Below, piece after piece: positions 1 through 8,254 of a DNA stretch of 64,000 bases. Every line of letters starts with the position of its first letter. Position 1 is the first letter of the stretch. Below the pieces are notes generated by a model. The model ran no database searches and had not been told where the DNA came from. It worked only from the letters and a program-made list of their open reading frames with translations. This DNA comes from Alcanivorax sp. S71-1-4 (GTDB taxonomy: Bacteria > Pseudomonadota > Gammaproteobacteria > Pseudomonadales > Alcanivoracaceae). The translations under genes and the position numbers were made by a program. The DNA lies in contig NZ_AQOR01000007.1 of the NCBI RefSeq assembly GCF_009846755.1, positions 1-64,000 on the forward strand, read 5' to 3'.

Positions 1-11
1 ACCCACCCTAC
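1..11. repeat. Right-end fragment of the 169-bp repeat element
   Basis: The first 11 bases are identical to the last 11 bases of the 33-bp terminal inverted repeat of the elements at 22412-22580 and 43248-43416. The window therefore probably begins at the very end of a third copy. As at the slt gene, the CTA at 8-10 inside the repeat end reads as the TAG stop of the minus-strand gene. Eleven bases alone are weak evidence; the identical stop-codon arrangement is the stronger argument. Confidence 0.55.
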
Positions 12-331
12 CTCCCTGCTGCCAGCGCTTCGATCAACGGCGCGGTGGTGCTGGGGCGCACGACACGCGCCACCTCCTGGCCATCGCGCAGGAAAACCAG
101 CGTGGGCCACAGTTTTACCCGGTATGAGCGCCCCAGCGGCCGGCCGGGGCCGTCGGCGATTTTCAGATGGCGCAGGCCGGTGGTGTTGCCCAGCGCCTCA
201 TGGATCACCGGCTGCGCGCCGATGCAGTAACCGCACCAGGAGGCGCCGAATTCCAGTACCGTGGCGCCGGGCAGGGCATCGACCTCGGGGCGGGTCAGTG
301 TCTCATCCTGATAATCGGGCAGCGGGGTCAT
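8..331 (-). CDS. Thioredoxin-family protein
   Basis: A 107-residue single-domain thioredoxin-fold protein with the redox motif WCGYC near residue 32 and the expected cis-proline region (LWPTLVFL) about 45 residues later. It has no signal peptide, so it probably acts as a cytoplasmic disulfide reductase. Starting at 331 leaves a GGAG ribosome site seven bases upstream; the ATG two codons earlier abuts that site. The TAG stop lies in what looks like the end of a repeat element. It is divergent from sbcB. The general function is clear from the motif, but the substrate is unknown. Confidence 0.85.
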   Translation of the reverse strand: MTPLPDYQDETLTRPEVDALPGATVLEFGASWCGYCIGAQPVIHEALGNTTGLRHLKIADGPGRPLGRSYRVKLWPTLVFLRDGQEVARVVRPSTTAPLIEALAAGR

Positions 332-423
332 GGGCATCTCCGGCAGTGGTGCGCTGACCTTACCGCAGGTATTCAGTCATCGCCATGGCCTGTATCCTCT
401 CGATGAAACAGGGAGGGGCCGGT

Positions 424-1872
424 TTGACACAGCACACATTCTATTGGCACGACTACGAAACCTGGGGCGCCAATCCGTCGGTGGACCGGCCCTCGCAATT
501 CGCGGGCGTGCGCACGGACGCTGAGCTGAATGTCATCGGTGAGCCGCTGATGCTCTACAGCCGCCCGGCGCCGGATTACCTGCCACATCCGGAAGCCTGC
601 CTGATCACCGGCCTGACGCCGCAGCATGTCCTGGAAGAAGGCGTCCCTGAAGCGGAGTTCATTGCCCGGATTCACCGCGAACTGTCACAGCCGGGCACCT
701 GTGGCGTGGGCTATAACAGCATCCGCTTCGATGACGAAGTGACGCGCTTTACCCTGTACCGCAATTTCTACGACCCCTATGCCCGCGAGTGGCAGAACGG
801 CAATTCCCGCTGGGACCTGATCGACGTCGTGCGGCTGTGCCGTGCGCTGCGCCCGGACGGTATCCAGTGGCCGGTGCGCGAGGACGGTACCCCGAGTTTC
901 AAACTGGAAAGGCTCACCCAGGCCAATGGTTTGGCGCATGATGCTGCGCACGATGCGCTGTCGGATGTGTACGCCACGATTGCATTGGCGAAACTGATAC
1001 GTGAAAAGCAGCCCAGACTGTTCGAGTATGCCCTCGGGTTGCGTTTCAAGCATGCCGTGGCGGCACAATTGAATCTGGTCACCCAGGCGCCGGTGCTGCA
1101 TGTATCGGGCCGCATTCCGGCGGCGCGTTTCTGCAGCGCGCTGGTGATGCCACTGATGGCGCATCCCACCAACCGCAACAGCGTGATTGTCTATGATCTG
1201 TCCACCGACCCGGCGCCGTTGTTGCAGGGCAGTGTGGAAGAGATCCAGCGGCGGGTCTTCAGCCGCGCCGCAGAGCTTGAGGAAAACGACGAGACCCGCA
1301 TTCCGCTGAAGGAAATCCACATCAACCGCGCGCCGGTGGTGGCCACGGTGAAGCTGGTCGATGATGCCGTGGCAGCGCGGCTGCACCTGGATATGGATGC
1401 TTGCCGCCGGCACTGGCAGCAATTGCGTGACGCAGGCGAGACGTTGCGCGGCCGGTTGAAACAGGTGTTCAGTGCCCGCGAATTTGCCGAACAGAACGAT
1501 CCCGACAGTATGCTCTACAGCGGTGGCTTTTTCAGTGATGCCGACCGGCAATTGATGAATCGTCTTCGCGAAACGCCGCCGGCAGAACTGGCGCGGCAAA
1601 GTTTCCCGTTCGAGGACCGGCGGCTGCCGGAAATGCTCTGGCGCTATCGGGCGCGCAATTATCCGGAAACGCTGTCGCCGCAGGAACTGGACGACTGGCG
1701 GCAATTCTGTGCAGAGCGCTTGCGGGAGGCGGACCCGGCACGGCTTTCCCTGACGAGCTTCCGCGAACGGCTGAGCGCGCTGGCGGCTGGGGTCGAGGAC
1801 GACAAGGGCCGCTTTATACTCCAGGAACTGTCGGAATACGCCGACGATCTGGAGGCAGCCCTGTCAGGCTGA
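424..1872 (+). CDS. sbcB: Exodeoxyribonuclease I
   Basis: ExoI degrades single-stranded DNA 3'-5' in recombination and mismatch repair. The N-terminus carries the DEDD exonuclease motif (HDYETWG, with D and E), followed by GYNSIRFDDE and a late AHDALSDVYAT segment holding the last acidic residues; the SH3-like and C-terminal helical regions follow. The full length of about 482 residues is normal. I prefer the TTG start at 424, because GGGAGG lies seven bases upstream and the product then begins like known ExoI proteins; in-frame ATGs at 385 and 403 are alternatives. It ends 2 bp from the convergent DJ-1-like gene. Confidence 0.95.
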   Translation: MTQHTFYWHDYETWGANPSVDRPSQFAGVRTDAELNVIGEPLMLYSRPAPDYLPHPEACLITGLTPQHVLEEGVPEAEFIARIHRELSQPGTCGVGYNSIRFDDEVTRFTLYRNFYDPYAREWQNGNSRWDLIDVVRLCRALRPDGIQWPVREDGTPSFKLERLTQANGLAHDAAHDALSDVYATIALAKLIREKQPRLFEYALGLRFKHAVAAQLNLVTQAPVLHVSGRIPAARFCSALVMPLMAHPTNRNSVIVYDLSTDPAPLLQGSVEEIQRRVFSRAAELEENDETRIPLKEIHINRAPVVATVKLVDDAVAARLHLDMDACRRHWQQLRDAGETLRGRLKQVFSAREFAEQNDPDSMLYSGGFFSDADRQLMNRLRETPPAELARQSFPFEDRRLPEMLWRYRARNYPETLSPQELDDWRQFCAERLREADPARLSLTSFRERLSALAAGVEDDKGRFILQELSEYADDLEAALSG

Positions 1873-1874
1873 GG

Positions 1875-2423
1875 TCAGGCCGCCAGTGCCGACACCAGAG
1901 CGGTGTTGAACGCCGGCAGGTCATCCGGCTTGCGGCTGCTGATCAGGTTGCCATCGCGCACCAGCGCTTCGTCGCGCCAGTCGGCGCCGGCGTTTTTCAG
2001 GTCGTCTTTCAGCGACGGGAAGCTGGTGATCTGCTTGCCTTTCACCACCCCGGCGGAGATCAGCAGCCAGGCGCCGTGGCAGATCACGGCAATCGGCTTG
2101 CCGGCGCCGACCGCCGCCTGCACGAACGTCACGGCGGCATCGTTCATGCGGATCTGATCGGCGTTGACCACGCCGCCGGGCAGGACTACCGCGTCGTAAT
2201 CGTCCAGCTGGATTTTCTCGAAGGTGTTGTCGACCTTGAACGGGTCACCGGGATCGGTGTGATGCCAGCCGCTGACCTCGCCCGTGCGGTCGGCGATGAT
2301 GTCGACGCGGGCGCCGGCCTTTTCCAGGGTCTCTTTCGGGCTGGTCAGCTCGATCTGTTCAAAACCGTCGGTGACCAGAATGGCGACGCGCTTGTCGTCC
2401 AGTGTCGGGGTATCAGTGCTCAT
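1875..2423 (-). CDS. DJ-1/PfpI family protein (type 1 glutamine amidotransferase-like)
   Basis: A 182-residue PfpI/DJ-1 domain. The nucleophile-elbow cysteine is in VICHGAWLL, and the family segments AILVTDGFEQIE and VVLPGG are present. Members act as intracellular proteases, deglycases or chaperones in stress protection; the exact activity cannot be read from sequence. The start at 2423 has AAAGGAG eight bases upstream; an open frame extends to 2573 but has no ribosome site. It lies next to the peroxide-defence genes, which fits a stress role but proves nothing. Confidence 0.88.
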   Translation of the reverse strand: MSTDTPTLDDKRVAILVTDGFEQIELTSPKETLEKAGARVDIIADRTGEVSGWHHTDPGDPFKVDNTFEKIQLDDYDAVVLPGGVVNADQIRMNDAAVTFVQAAVGAGKPIAVICHGAWLLISAGVVKGKQITSFPSLKDDLKNAGADWRDEALVRDGNLISSRKPDDLPAFNTALVSALAA

Positions 2424-2590
2424 GACAGTGCTCCTTTCTTGGCCCATGAGGGCATGAAATGGATGTCCTGTCAGGTGGGACACGGCGCAGCCTGTGAGTT
2501 CCTGTCTGAGGCCACAGATGTGAAACAGAACGGAAAAACCACCCCGGCGTTGCCGCGCGGGGTGGTGGGTCACCGGGTTGTGCCGGTGTA

Positions 2591-4159
2591 TCAGGCTGCT
2601 GCGTCGACCGACTGGCGGATCAGGTAGTCGAAGGCGCTGAGCGATGCTTTCGCACCTTCGCCGACCGCGATCACGATCTGCTTGTAGGGCACCGTGGTCA
2701 CGTCGCCGGCGGCAAAGATACCGGGGATCGAGGTTTCGCCGCGTGCATCGGTGATGATCTCACCGAAGCGGGACAGTTCCACCGTGCCTTTCAGCCAGTC
2801 GGTGTTCGGCACCAGGCCGATCTGGACGAACACGCCGGCCAGGTCCACACGGTACTCCTCTCCGCTGTTGCGGTCCTTGTACACCAGCCCGTTGACGCGG
2901 GTGCCGTCGCCGGTGATTTCACTGGTCTGGGCGCTGACGATCACAGCGACGTTCTTCAGGCTGTGCAGTTTTTTCTGCAACACGGCATCAGCGCGCAGCT
3001 TGCTGTCGAATTCCAGCAGCGTGACATGCTCGACGATACCGGCCAGGTCGATGGCCGCTTCCACGCCGGAGTTGCCGCCGCCGATCACCGCCACGCGCTT
3101 GCCCTTGAACAGCGGGCCGTCGCAGTGCGGGCAGTAGGCGACGCCGCGGCCGCGATACTCTTTTTCGCCCGGCACGTTCACTTCGCGCCAGCGGGCGCCG
3201 GTGGCCAGGATCAGGGTTTTTGCTTTCAGGCTGGCGCCGGAGGCGAATTTCACCTCATGCAGGCCGCCGCCGGTGCCCGGGATCAGTTGCTCGGCCCGTT
3301 GCAGGTTCATGATGTCCACGTCGTATTCGCGCACATGCTGTTCCAGCGCGGTGGCCAGTTTCGGGCCTTCGGTCTCGGTCACCGAGATGAAGTTTTCGAT
3401 CGCCATGGTGTCCAGCACCTGGCCACCGAAACGTTCAGCGGCGACGCCGGTACGGATGCCTTTGCGGGCGGCGTAGATGGCGCTGGCGGCACCGGCCGGG
3501 CCACCGCCCACCACCAGCACATCGAAGGCCTCTTTGGCGGAGAGTTTTTCCGCGTCGCGTTCGGCGGCGCCGCTGTCCAGTTTGGCGATGATTTCTTCCA
3601 GGCCCATGCGGCCCTGGCCGAAGGCTTCGCCATTGAGGAACACGCTCGGCACGGCCATGACCTGACGCTCTTCGACTTCGGCCTGGAACAGGGCGCCGTC
3701 GATGGCGACATGCTTGATGTTCGGGTTCAGTACTGCCATCAGGTTCAGGGCCTGGACCACGTCCGGGCAGTTCTGGCAGGACAGTGAGAAATAGGTTTCA
3801 AAGCGGAAGTCGCCCTCGAGCGCTTTCACTTGTGCGATCACCTCGTCGCTGACTTTCGGCGGGTGACCGCCGACTTGCAGCAGGGCCAGTACCAGCGAGG
3901 TGAACTCGTGGCCCATGGGGATACCGGCGAAGCGCAGGCTGATGTCGCCGCCGATGCGGTTCAGGCTGAACGACGGTTTGCGGGCGTCGTCGCCGTCTTC
4001 GCGCAGGCTGATCTTGTCGGACATGCCTTCGATATCGCGCAGCAGTGCAGCCAGCTCTTGCGATTTGTCGCCATCATCAAGGGACGCGACAATCTCGAAC
4101 GGCTCGCTGATGCGTTCCATGTACGTCTGAAGTTGGGTCTTGAGGTTGGCGTCCAGCAT
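2591..4159 (-). CDS. ahpF: Alkyl hydroperoxide reductase subunit F
   Basis: This flavoprotein reduces AhpC using NADH. The 522 residues match the usual length. The N-terminal double thioredoxin-fold domain has the CQNC disulfide; then come the FAD-binding [10 protein letters not shown] motif, the redox-active CPHC pair, the NAD-binding [11 protein letters not shown] motif and the C-terminal FAD signature ([12 protein letters not shown]). The start at 4159 gives the standard [10 protein letters not shown] opening with GGAGA upstream; a longer open frame to 4342 runs back into the ahpC gap. It lies 91 bp downstream of ahpC in the same direction, separated by a strong hairpin, which is the usual ahpC-ahpF operon. 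Confidence 0.97.
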   Translation of the reverse strand: MLDANLKTQLQTYMERISEPFEIVASLDDGDKSQELAALLRDIEGMSDKISLREDGDDARKPSFSLNRIGGDISLRFAGIPMGHEFTSLVLALLQVGGHPPKVSDEVIAQVKALEGDFRFETYFSLSCQNCPDVVQALNLMAVLNPNIKHVAIDGALFQAEVEERQVMAVPSVFLNGEAFGQGRMGLEEIIAKLDSGAAERDAEKLSAKEAFDVLVVGGGPAGAASAIYAARKGIRTGVAAERFGGQVLDTMAIENFISVTETEGPKLATALEQHVREYDVDIMNLQRAEQLIPGTGGGLHEVKFASGASLKAKTLILATGARWREVNVPGEKEYRGRGVAYCPHCDGPLFKGKRVAVIGGGNSGVEAAIDLAGIVEHVTLLEFDSKLRADAVLQKKLHSLKNVAVIVSAQTSEITGDGTRVNGLVYKDRNSGEEYRVDLAGVFVQIGLVPNTDWLKGTVELSRFGEIITDARGETSIPGIFAAGDVTTVPYKQIVIAVGEGAKASLSAFDYLIRQSVDAAA

Positions 4160-4209
4160 GCTGGCGTTCTCCATGAGCAAGGATTGAATTCGGGTAGTGC
4201 GGGTGATAC

Positions 4210-4235
4210 CTGCCCGGGCCGGTCGGCCCGGGCAG
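4210..4235 (-). promoter_or_regulatory. Intercistronic hairpin between ahpC and ahpF
   Basis: A perfect 11-bp inverted repeat (CTGCCCGGGCC / GGCCCGGGCAG) with a 4-nt loop lies in the 91-bp gap. There is no T-tract on the minus strand, so it looks like a processing, stability or partial-termination element that keeps AhpC in excess over AhpF. The palindrome is seen; its role is inferred. Confidence 0.6.
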
Positions 4236-4250
4236 TGGTGCCGGCGGTGC

Positions 4251-4814
4251 TTAGATCTTGCCGACCAGGTCCAGGGACGGAGCCAGGGTCGCTTCGCCTT
4301 CTTTCCACTTGGCCGGGCATACTTCACCCGGGTGAGCGGCAACGTATTGTGCGGCTTTCACCTTGCGCAGCAGGTCTTCGGCGTCGCGGCCGATGCCTTC
4401 AGCGGTGATTTCCACCGTCTGGATGATGCCGTTCGGGTCGACGATGAAGGTGCCGCGGTTGGCCAGGCCCTGGTCTTCGCGCAGGACTTCGAAGTTGCGG
4501 CTGATCTGCATGGTCGGGTCGCCGAGCATGGTGTATTTGATCTTGCGGATCGTGTCGGACGCGTCGTGCCATGCTTTGTGGGTGAAGTGGGTGTCGGTGG
4601 AAACGGAGTAGATTTCCACGCCCAGCTTCTGGAATTCTGCGTAGTGGTCAGCCACGTCGCCCAGTTCGGTCGGGCACACGAAGGTGAAGTCAGCCGGGTA
4701 GAAGAAGAACACGGCCCACTTGCCTTTCAGGTCGGCTTCTGTGACTTCGATGAATTTACCGTCCTTGAATGCCTGGGCCTTGAACGGTTTGATTTCGGTG
4801 TTGATTACTGACAT
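4251..4814 (-). CDS. ahpC: Alkyl hydroperoxide reductase subunit C (peroxiredoxin)
   Basis: A typical 2-Cys peroxiredoxin that reduces H2O2 and organic hydroperoxides in the cytoplasm and is recycled by AhpF. The 187 residues are the family length. The peroxidatic cysteine is in FTFVCPTEL and the resolving cysteine in GEVCPAKW near the C-terminus. The start at 4814 ([11 protein letters not shown]) has AAGGAG seven bases upstream; the open frame to 4919 continues into the promoter region. An OxyR-like site and a TATTCT -10 candidate lie upstream. Confidence 0.98.
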   Translation of the reverse strand: MSVINTEIKPFKAQAFKDGKFIEVTEADLKGKWAVFFFYPADFTFVCPTELGDVADHYAEFQKLGVEIYSVSTDTHFTHKAWHDASDTIRKIKYTMLGDPTMQISRNFEVLREDQGLANRGTFIVDPNGIIQTVEITAEGIGRDAEDLLRKVKAAQYVAAHPGEVCPAKWKEGEATLAPSLDLVGKI

Positions 4815-4854
4815 GTCGTTGCTCCTTCGAAGTGTTGTCATCGTGACGGGGTAC

Positions 4855-4860
4855 AGAATA
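4855..4860 (-). promoter_or_regulatory. Candidate -10 element of ahpC
   Basis: On the minus strand this reads TATTCT, about 40 bp before the ahpC start. The expected -35 region matches poorly, as is usual for an activator-dependent promoter; the OxyR-like site lies just upstream. Confidence 0.45.
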
Positions 4861-4883
4861 CGGGTCTTGGGCCGATATTCATA

Positions 4884-4920
4884 ATGGATAGCTGGTATGG
4901 CTGTAATTGGTTTTGCCAAT
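4884..4920 (-). promoter_or_regulatory. OxyR-like binding site upstream of ahpC
   Basis: Four tetranucleotides on the plus strand, ATGG, GTAT, ATTG and CAAT, are each separated by exactly 7 bp. OxyR sites follow ATAG-N7-CTAT-N7-ATAG-N7-CTAT; each element here matches three of four bases (12 of 16) with perfect spacing. It lies about 70-105 bp before ahpC, a classic OxyR target. The spacing is seen; binding is inferred. Confidence 0.6.
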
Positions 4921-5051
4921 CAGTCTGTCCGCAGACGGCAAGCCATGCCCGGCGTGCAGGCAGGGGTGGGGACAGGCAGGCCGTTTTCAATGCAGGGCGG
5001 GAGTCGATTGCCTGTTTTTCAACCAGTTGCGAAGGAAAACCTTGATCCGGA

Positions 5052-6113
5052 TCAGGCCCGCAGTGCGCTCAGATCGCCGCCGGCCAGCCGCTGGAAATCC
5101 TCCACCAGTTGCTCTGAGCGCTTCATCGCCTCGCCCCATTCGCGGATGCGAACCTCGTCGGGCATGCGGGTGAAATCACGGCGGTCGGGGATGCGGCCCT
5201 GCGGCAGGCTGGCAACCCAGTCGTCACTGGGGCACAGAATGACCACGTTGTCGTAATGCCGTGGGTTGGCACGGCGCCATTTCAGGCCCTTGTCGAACCA
5301 GCCGGGGGTGATGGTGGGGTAGAAGTGCGGATACAGCACCAGCCCGTCCTGGCTGAACGGGATGTCGAAGTGATAATCCGTGACGCCGCCATCGTAGTAG
5401 ATGCCGGGGCCGGCGCCGGGGATATCAGGGATGCCGCTGAGCACCAGCGGGATCGCCCCCGACGCCAGGATCGCTGGGCGCAGGTTGTTCTCCGCCAGCG
5501 CAACCTGTCGGGTAGGCAGATCGCTGAGCTGGTAGAAGGGCGGCTGGTGGTCGGCGGCATGAAACAGGACGCGCTCGAAGAAACTGCCGAGGGCACGTCG
5601 GTGCACGGCGTTGGCCAGTGCGGTCAGGCCCAGGCCGGCGGCTTGCAGGCCACGGGCGCGGGCGGCATTCAGACCGCGGGCACGGGCCGCGATCAGGTTG
5701 AGCTTGATGTGCGGGTTGCCCAGCACTTGTTTTGCGGCGGCGTCATCCGGCAGCACCACGTCCAGCAGGGTGTGGGTATGGCGGGTGATCTCCTCAAAGC
5801 CCATGCCGGGCGCGTAGCAGATGTGCTGATAGGCCTCGGCGAAGCGGCGTGAAGCGGCGGCCGGGTTGTCCTGGGCGAAACAGGCGAAGCGCCAGGCGCC
5901 GGCGGAGGAGCCGATCAGGTGCAGGGGCTGTGCGCGGTCGCCGGCGAAGAAATCGCCGAACAGGTATTCGTCCAGCTTCGCCAGCGCCAGCCATTTTGGC
6001 CCGCCGCTGGCGCCCACCATCACGCGGATGTCCTGCGGGCGCAGGCCATCGCGTTCGATCTGGGCGCGGGCGCGGTCACCGGCGATGACGCGCAGGGCGG
6101 GCGAACGGTTCAT
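5052..6113 (-). CDS. Patatin-like phospholipase family protein
   Basis: A 353-residue protein with patatin features: an oxyanion-type loop GASGGPKW near residue 33, the nucleophile elbow GSSAG near residue 70, and a catalytic-Asp segment YYDGGVTD near residue 240. A lipid acyl hydrolase activity is predicted; the natural lipid is unknown. No signal peptide is visible. It starts 4 bp past the metG stop and is probably co-transcribed with metG. The family is clear, but a role linked to tRNA charging is not implied. Confidence 0.82.
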   Translation of the reverse strand: MNRSPALRVIAGDRARAQIERDGLRPQDIRVMVGASGGPKWLALAKLDEYLFGDFFAGDRAQPLHLIGSSAGAWRFACFAQDNPAAASRRFAEAYQHICYAPGMGFEEITRHTHTLLDVVLPDDAAAKQVLGNPHIKLNLIAARARGLNAARARGLQAAGLGLTALANAVHRRALGSFFERVLFHAADHQPPFYQLSDLPTRQVALAENNLRPAILASGAIPLVLSGIPDIPGAGPGIYYDGGVTDYHFDIPFSQDGLVLYPHFYPTITPGWFDKGLKWRRANPRHYDNVVILCPSDDWVASLPQGRIPDRRDFTRMPDEVRIREWGEAMKRSEQLVEDFQRLAGGDLSALRA

Positions 6114-6117
6114 CGGC

Positions 6118-8172
6118 TCAGCGCACTTCCATGCCGGGCTCGGCGCCGTCGTCGGGGCTGAGCAGGAAGATGTCGTCGCCGCCGGGGCCGGCGGCCAGCA
6201 CCATGCCCTCGGACAGGCCGAATTTCATCTTGCGCGGCGCCAGGTTGGCGACCATCACGGTGAGCCGCCCTTCGAGCTGTTCCGGGCTGTACTTCGCCTT
6301 GATGCCGGCGAAGACGTTACGGGTTTCGCCGCTGCCGATATCCAGCGTCAGTTGCAGCAGCTTGTCGGCGCCTTCCACGTGCGCGGCCTTCAGGATGCGG
6401 GCCACGCGCAGTTTTACCTTGAGAAAGTCGTCGATGCTGATCGGTGCATCGTCGTCGGCTTTTTGCGCTGCCTTTTGCTCAACCTTGGCTTTTTTCTCCG
6501 GCTTGGCGGCCGGCTGCGCGGCGGCAGTGTCTTCTTTCGAGGCACCGAGCATGGCATCGATCTGTTTGCTGTCGATGCGGTTGAGCATGGCGTTGAAGCG
6601 GGCGATGGCGTGCTCGCCGAGCAACTGGTCGGCGTCCTGCCAGGTGAGCGGTGCCACCTGCAGGAAGGCTTCGGCTTTTTCTGCCAGCGCCGGCAGTACC
6701 GGTTTCAGGTACAGCGCCAGCAGGCGGAAGATGTTGACGGCGGCGGAACAGATTTCCAGCACCCGCTGGGCCTGGCTGTCGTCTTTCGCCAGCGACCAGG
6801 GTGCCTGTTCCTGGATGTACTGGTTGGCCTTGTCGGCCAGCGCCATCACTTCGCGCATGGCCTTGCCGTATTCAAGCTGCTCGTAACAGGCGGCGATGCG
6901 CGGTGCGGCGGCCTGGACTTCGCGTACCAGTGCTTCGTTGTCCAGGGTGGCGGAAAGGGTGCCGCCGAACTTGTGCACGAAGTTGCCGGTGCGGCTGGCG
7001 ATGTTGACCACCTTGCCGACCAGGTCTGCGTTCACGCGCTGCACGAAGTCGTCCAGGTTGAGGTCGAAATCTTCCACGCCCTTGCCGAGTTTGGCGGCGA
7101 AATAGTAGCGCAGGTATTCCGGGTCCAGATGCTCCAGGTAGGTGCTGGCCTTGATGAAGGTGCCGCGCGACTTGGACATCTTGGCGCCGTTCACGGTCAC
7201 GAAGCCGTGTACGTGCAGCGCGGTCGGCTTGCGGAACCCGGCGCCTTCGAGCATGGCCGGCCAGAACAGGCCGTGGAAATTGACGATGTCCTTGCCGATA
7301 AAGTGATGCAGCTCGGTGTCGCTGCCCTCGCGCCAGAAGGCGTCGAAGTCGAGGCCGTGCTGGTCGCAGTAGTGTTTGAAGCTGGCCATGTAGCCGATCG
7401 GCGCGTCCATCCAGACGTAGAAATACTTGCCCGGCCAGCCGGGAATCTCGAAGCCGAAGTAGGGGGCTTCGCGGCTGATGTCCCAGGGTTGCAGGCCGGC
7501 GTCGACCCACTCGCGCAGCTTGTTGGCGACGCTGTCCTGTAGCGCGTCGCTGTCGAGCCAGGTTTTCAGCATCGTCTCGAAGCGTGGCAGGTCGAAGAAC
7601 AACTGGATGTTCTGCTTTTCCACCGGGGTGGCGCCGCTGATGGTGGAATAGGGGTCTTTCAGCTCCGCCGGTGTATAGGTGGCGCCGCACACTTCGCAGT
7701 TGTCGCCGAACTGGTCAGCCGCGCCGCATTTCGGGCAGGTGCCGCGCACGAAACGGTCCGCCAGGAACATGCCCTTGACCGGGTCGTAGAGCTGGGTGAT
7801 TTCTTTCTCGATGATGTACCCGGCATCGCGGTTGCGGGTGTAGACCAGCTCCGAGAGCACGCGGTTTTCCGCGCTGTGGGTGCTGTGGTAGTGGTCGTAG
7901 CGGATCAGGAAGCCGGCGAAGTCGCGCTCGTGCTCGGCCTTGATCCGGGCAATGTAGTCTTCCGGTGGCAGGCCCAGTTCCTCGGCCTTGAGCATGATGG
8001 CGGTGCCGTGGGCGTCGTCCGCACAGACGTAGATGCACTGTTCGCCGCGCATTTTCTGGAACCGCACCCAGATGTCGGTCTGGATGTGTTCAAGCATGTG
8101 ACCCAGGTGAATGGAACCGTTGGCATAGGGCAGCGCGCTGGTAACCAGGATCTTGCGGGGCGTGTGGCTCAT
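6118..8172 (-). CDS. metG: Methionyl-tRNA synthetase
   Basis: This enzyme charges tRNA-Met. It is the 684-residue long (dimeric) form: HIGH-type motif HLGH at residues 22-25, a zinc-knuckle region with CPKC and CEVC, KMSKS at 331-335, an Ala/Lys-rich linker around 540-570, and a C-terminal OB-fold tRNA-binding domain ([12 protein letters not shown]). The start is unambiguous ([19 protein letters not shown]). In pseudomonads metG lies next to apbC; here apbC is about 33 kb away. Confidence 0.98.
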   Translation of the reverse strand: MSHTPRKILVTSALPYANGSIHLGHMLEHIQTDIWVRFQKMRGEQCIYVCADDAHGTAIMLKAEELGLPPEDYIARIKAEHERDFAGFLIRYDHYHSTHSAENRVLSELVYTRNRDAGYIIEKEITQLYDPVKGMFLADRFVRGTCPKCGAADQFGDNCEVCGATYTPAELKDPYSTISGATPVEKQNIQLFFDLPRFETMLKTWLDSDALQDSVANKLREWVDAGLQPWDISREAPYFGFEIPGWPGKYFYVWMDAPIGYMASFKHYCDQHGLDFDAFWREGSDTELHHFIGKDIVNFHGLFWPAMLEGAGFRKPTALHVHGFVTVNGAKMSKSRGTFIKASTYLEHLDPEYLRYYFAAKLGKGVEDFDLNLDDFVQRVNADLVGKVVNIASRTGNFVHKFGGTLSATLDNEALVREVQAAAPRIAACYEQLEYGKAMREVMALADKANQYIQEQAPWSLAKDDSQAQRVLEICSAAVNIFRLLALYLKPVLPALAEKAEAFLQVAPLTWQDADQLLGEHAIARFNAMLNRIDSKQIDAMLGASKEDTAAAQPAAKPEKKAKVEQKAAQKADDDAPISIDDFLKVKLRVARILKAAHVEGADKLLQLTLDIGSGETRNVFAGIKAKYSPEQLEGRLTVMVANLAPRKMKFGLSEGMVLAAGPGGDDIFLLSPDDGAEPGMEVR

Positions 8173-8254
8173 GTAAGGCTGAATCCGTCGGCGGTGGCGG
8201 GGCGCCCATGATACTGGTCGGCGCCCGGTTTTTCACGTTTGCGCGTGGCCGGGG

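Noticed and set aside
5866-7542. A 558-codon plus-strand open frame
   Set aside because: It is antisense to metG and the patatin-like gene; its long open state comes from high GC third positions, and the protein has no recognisable domain.
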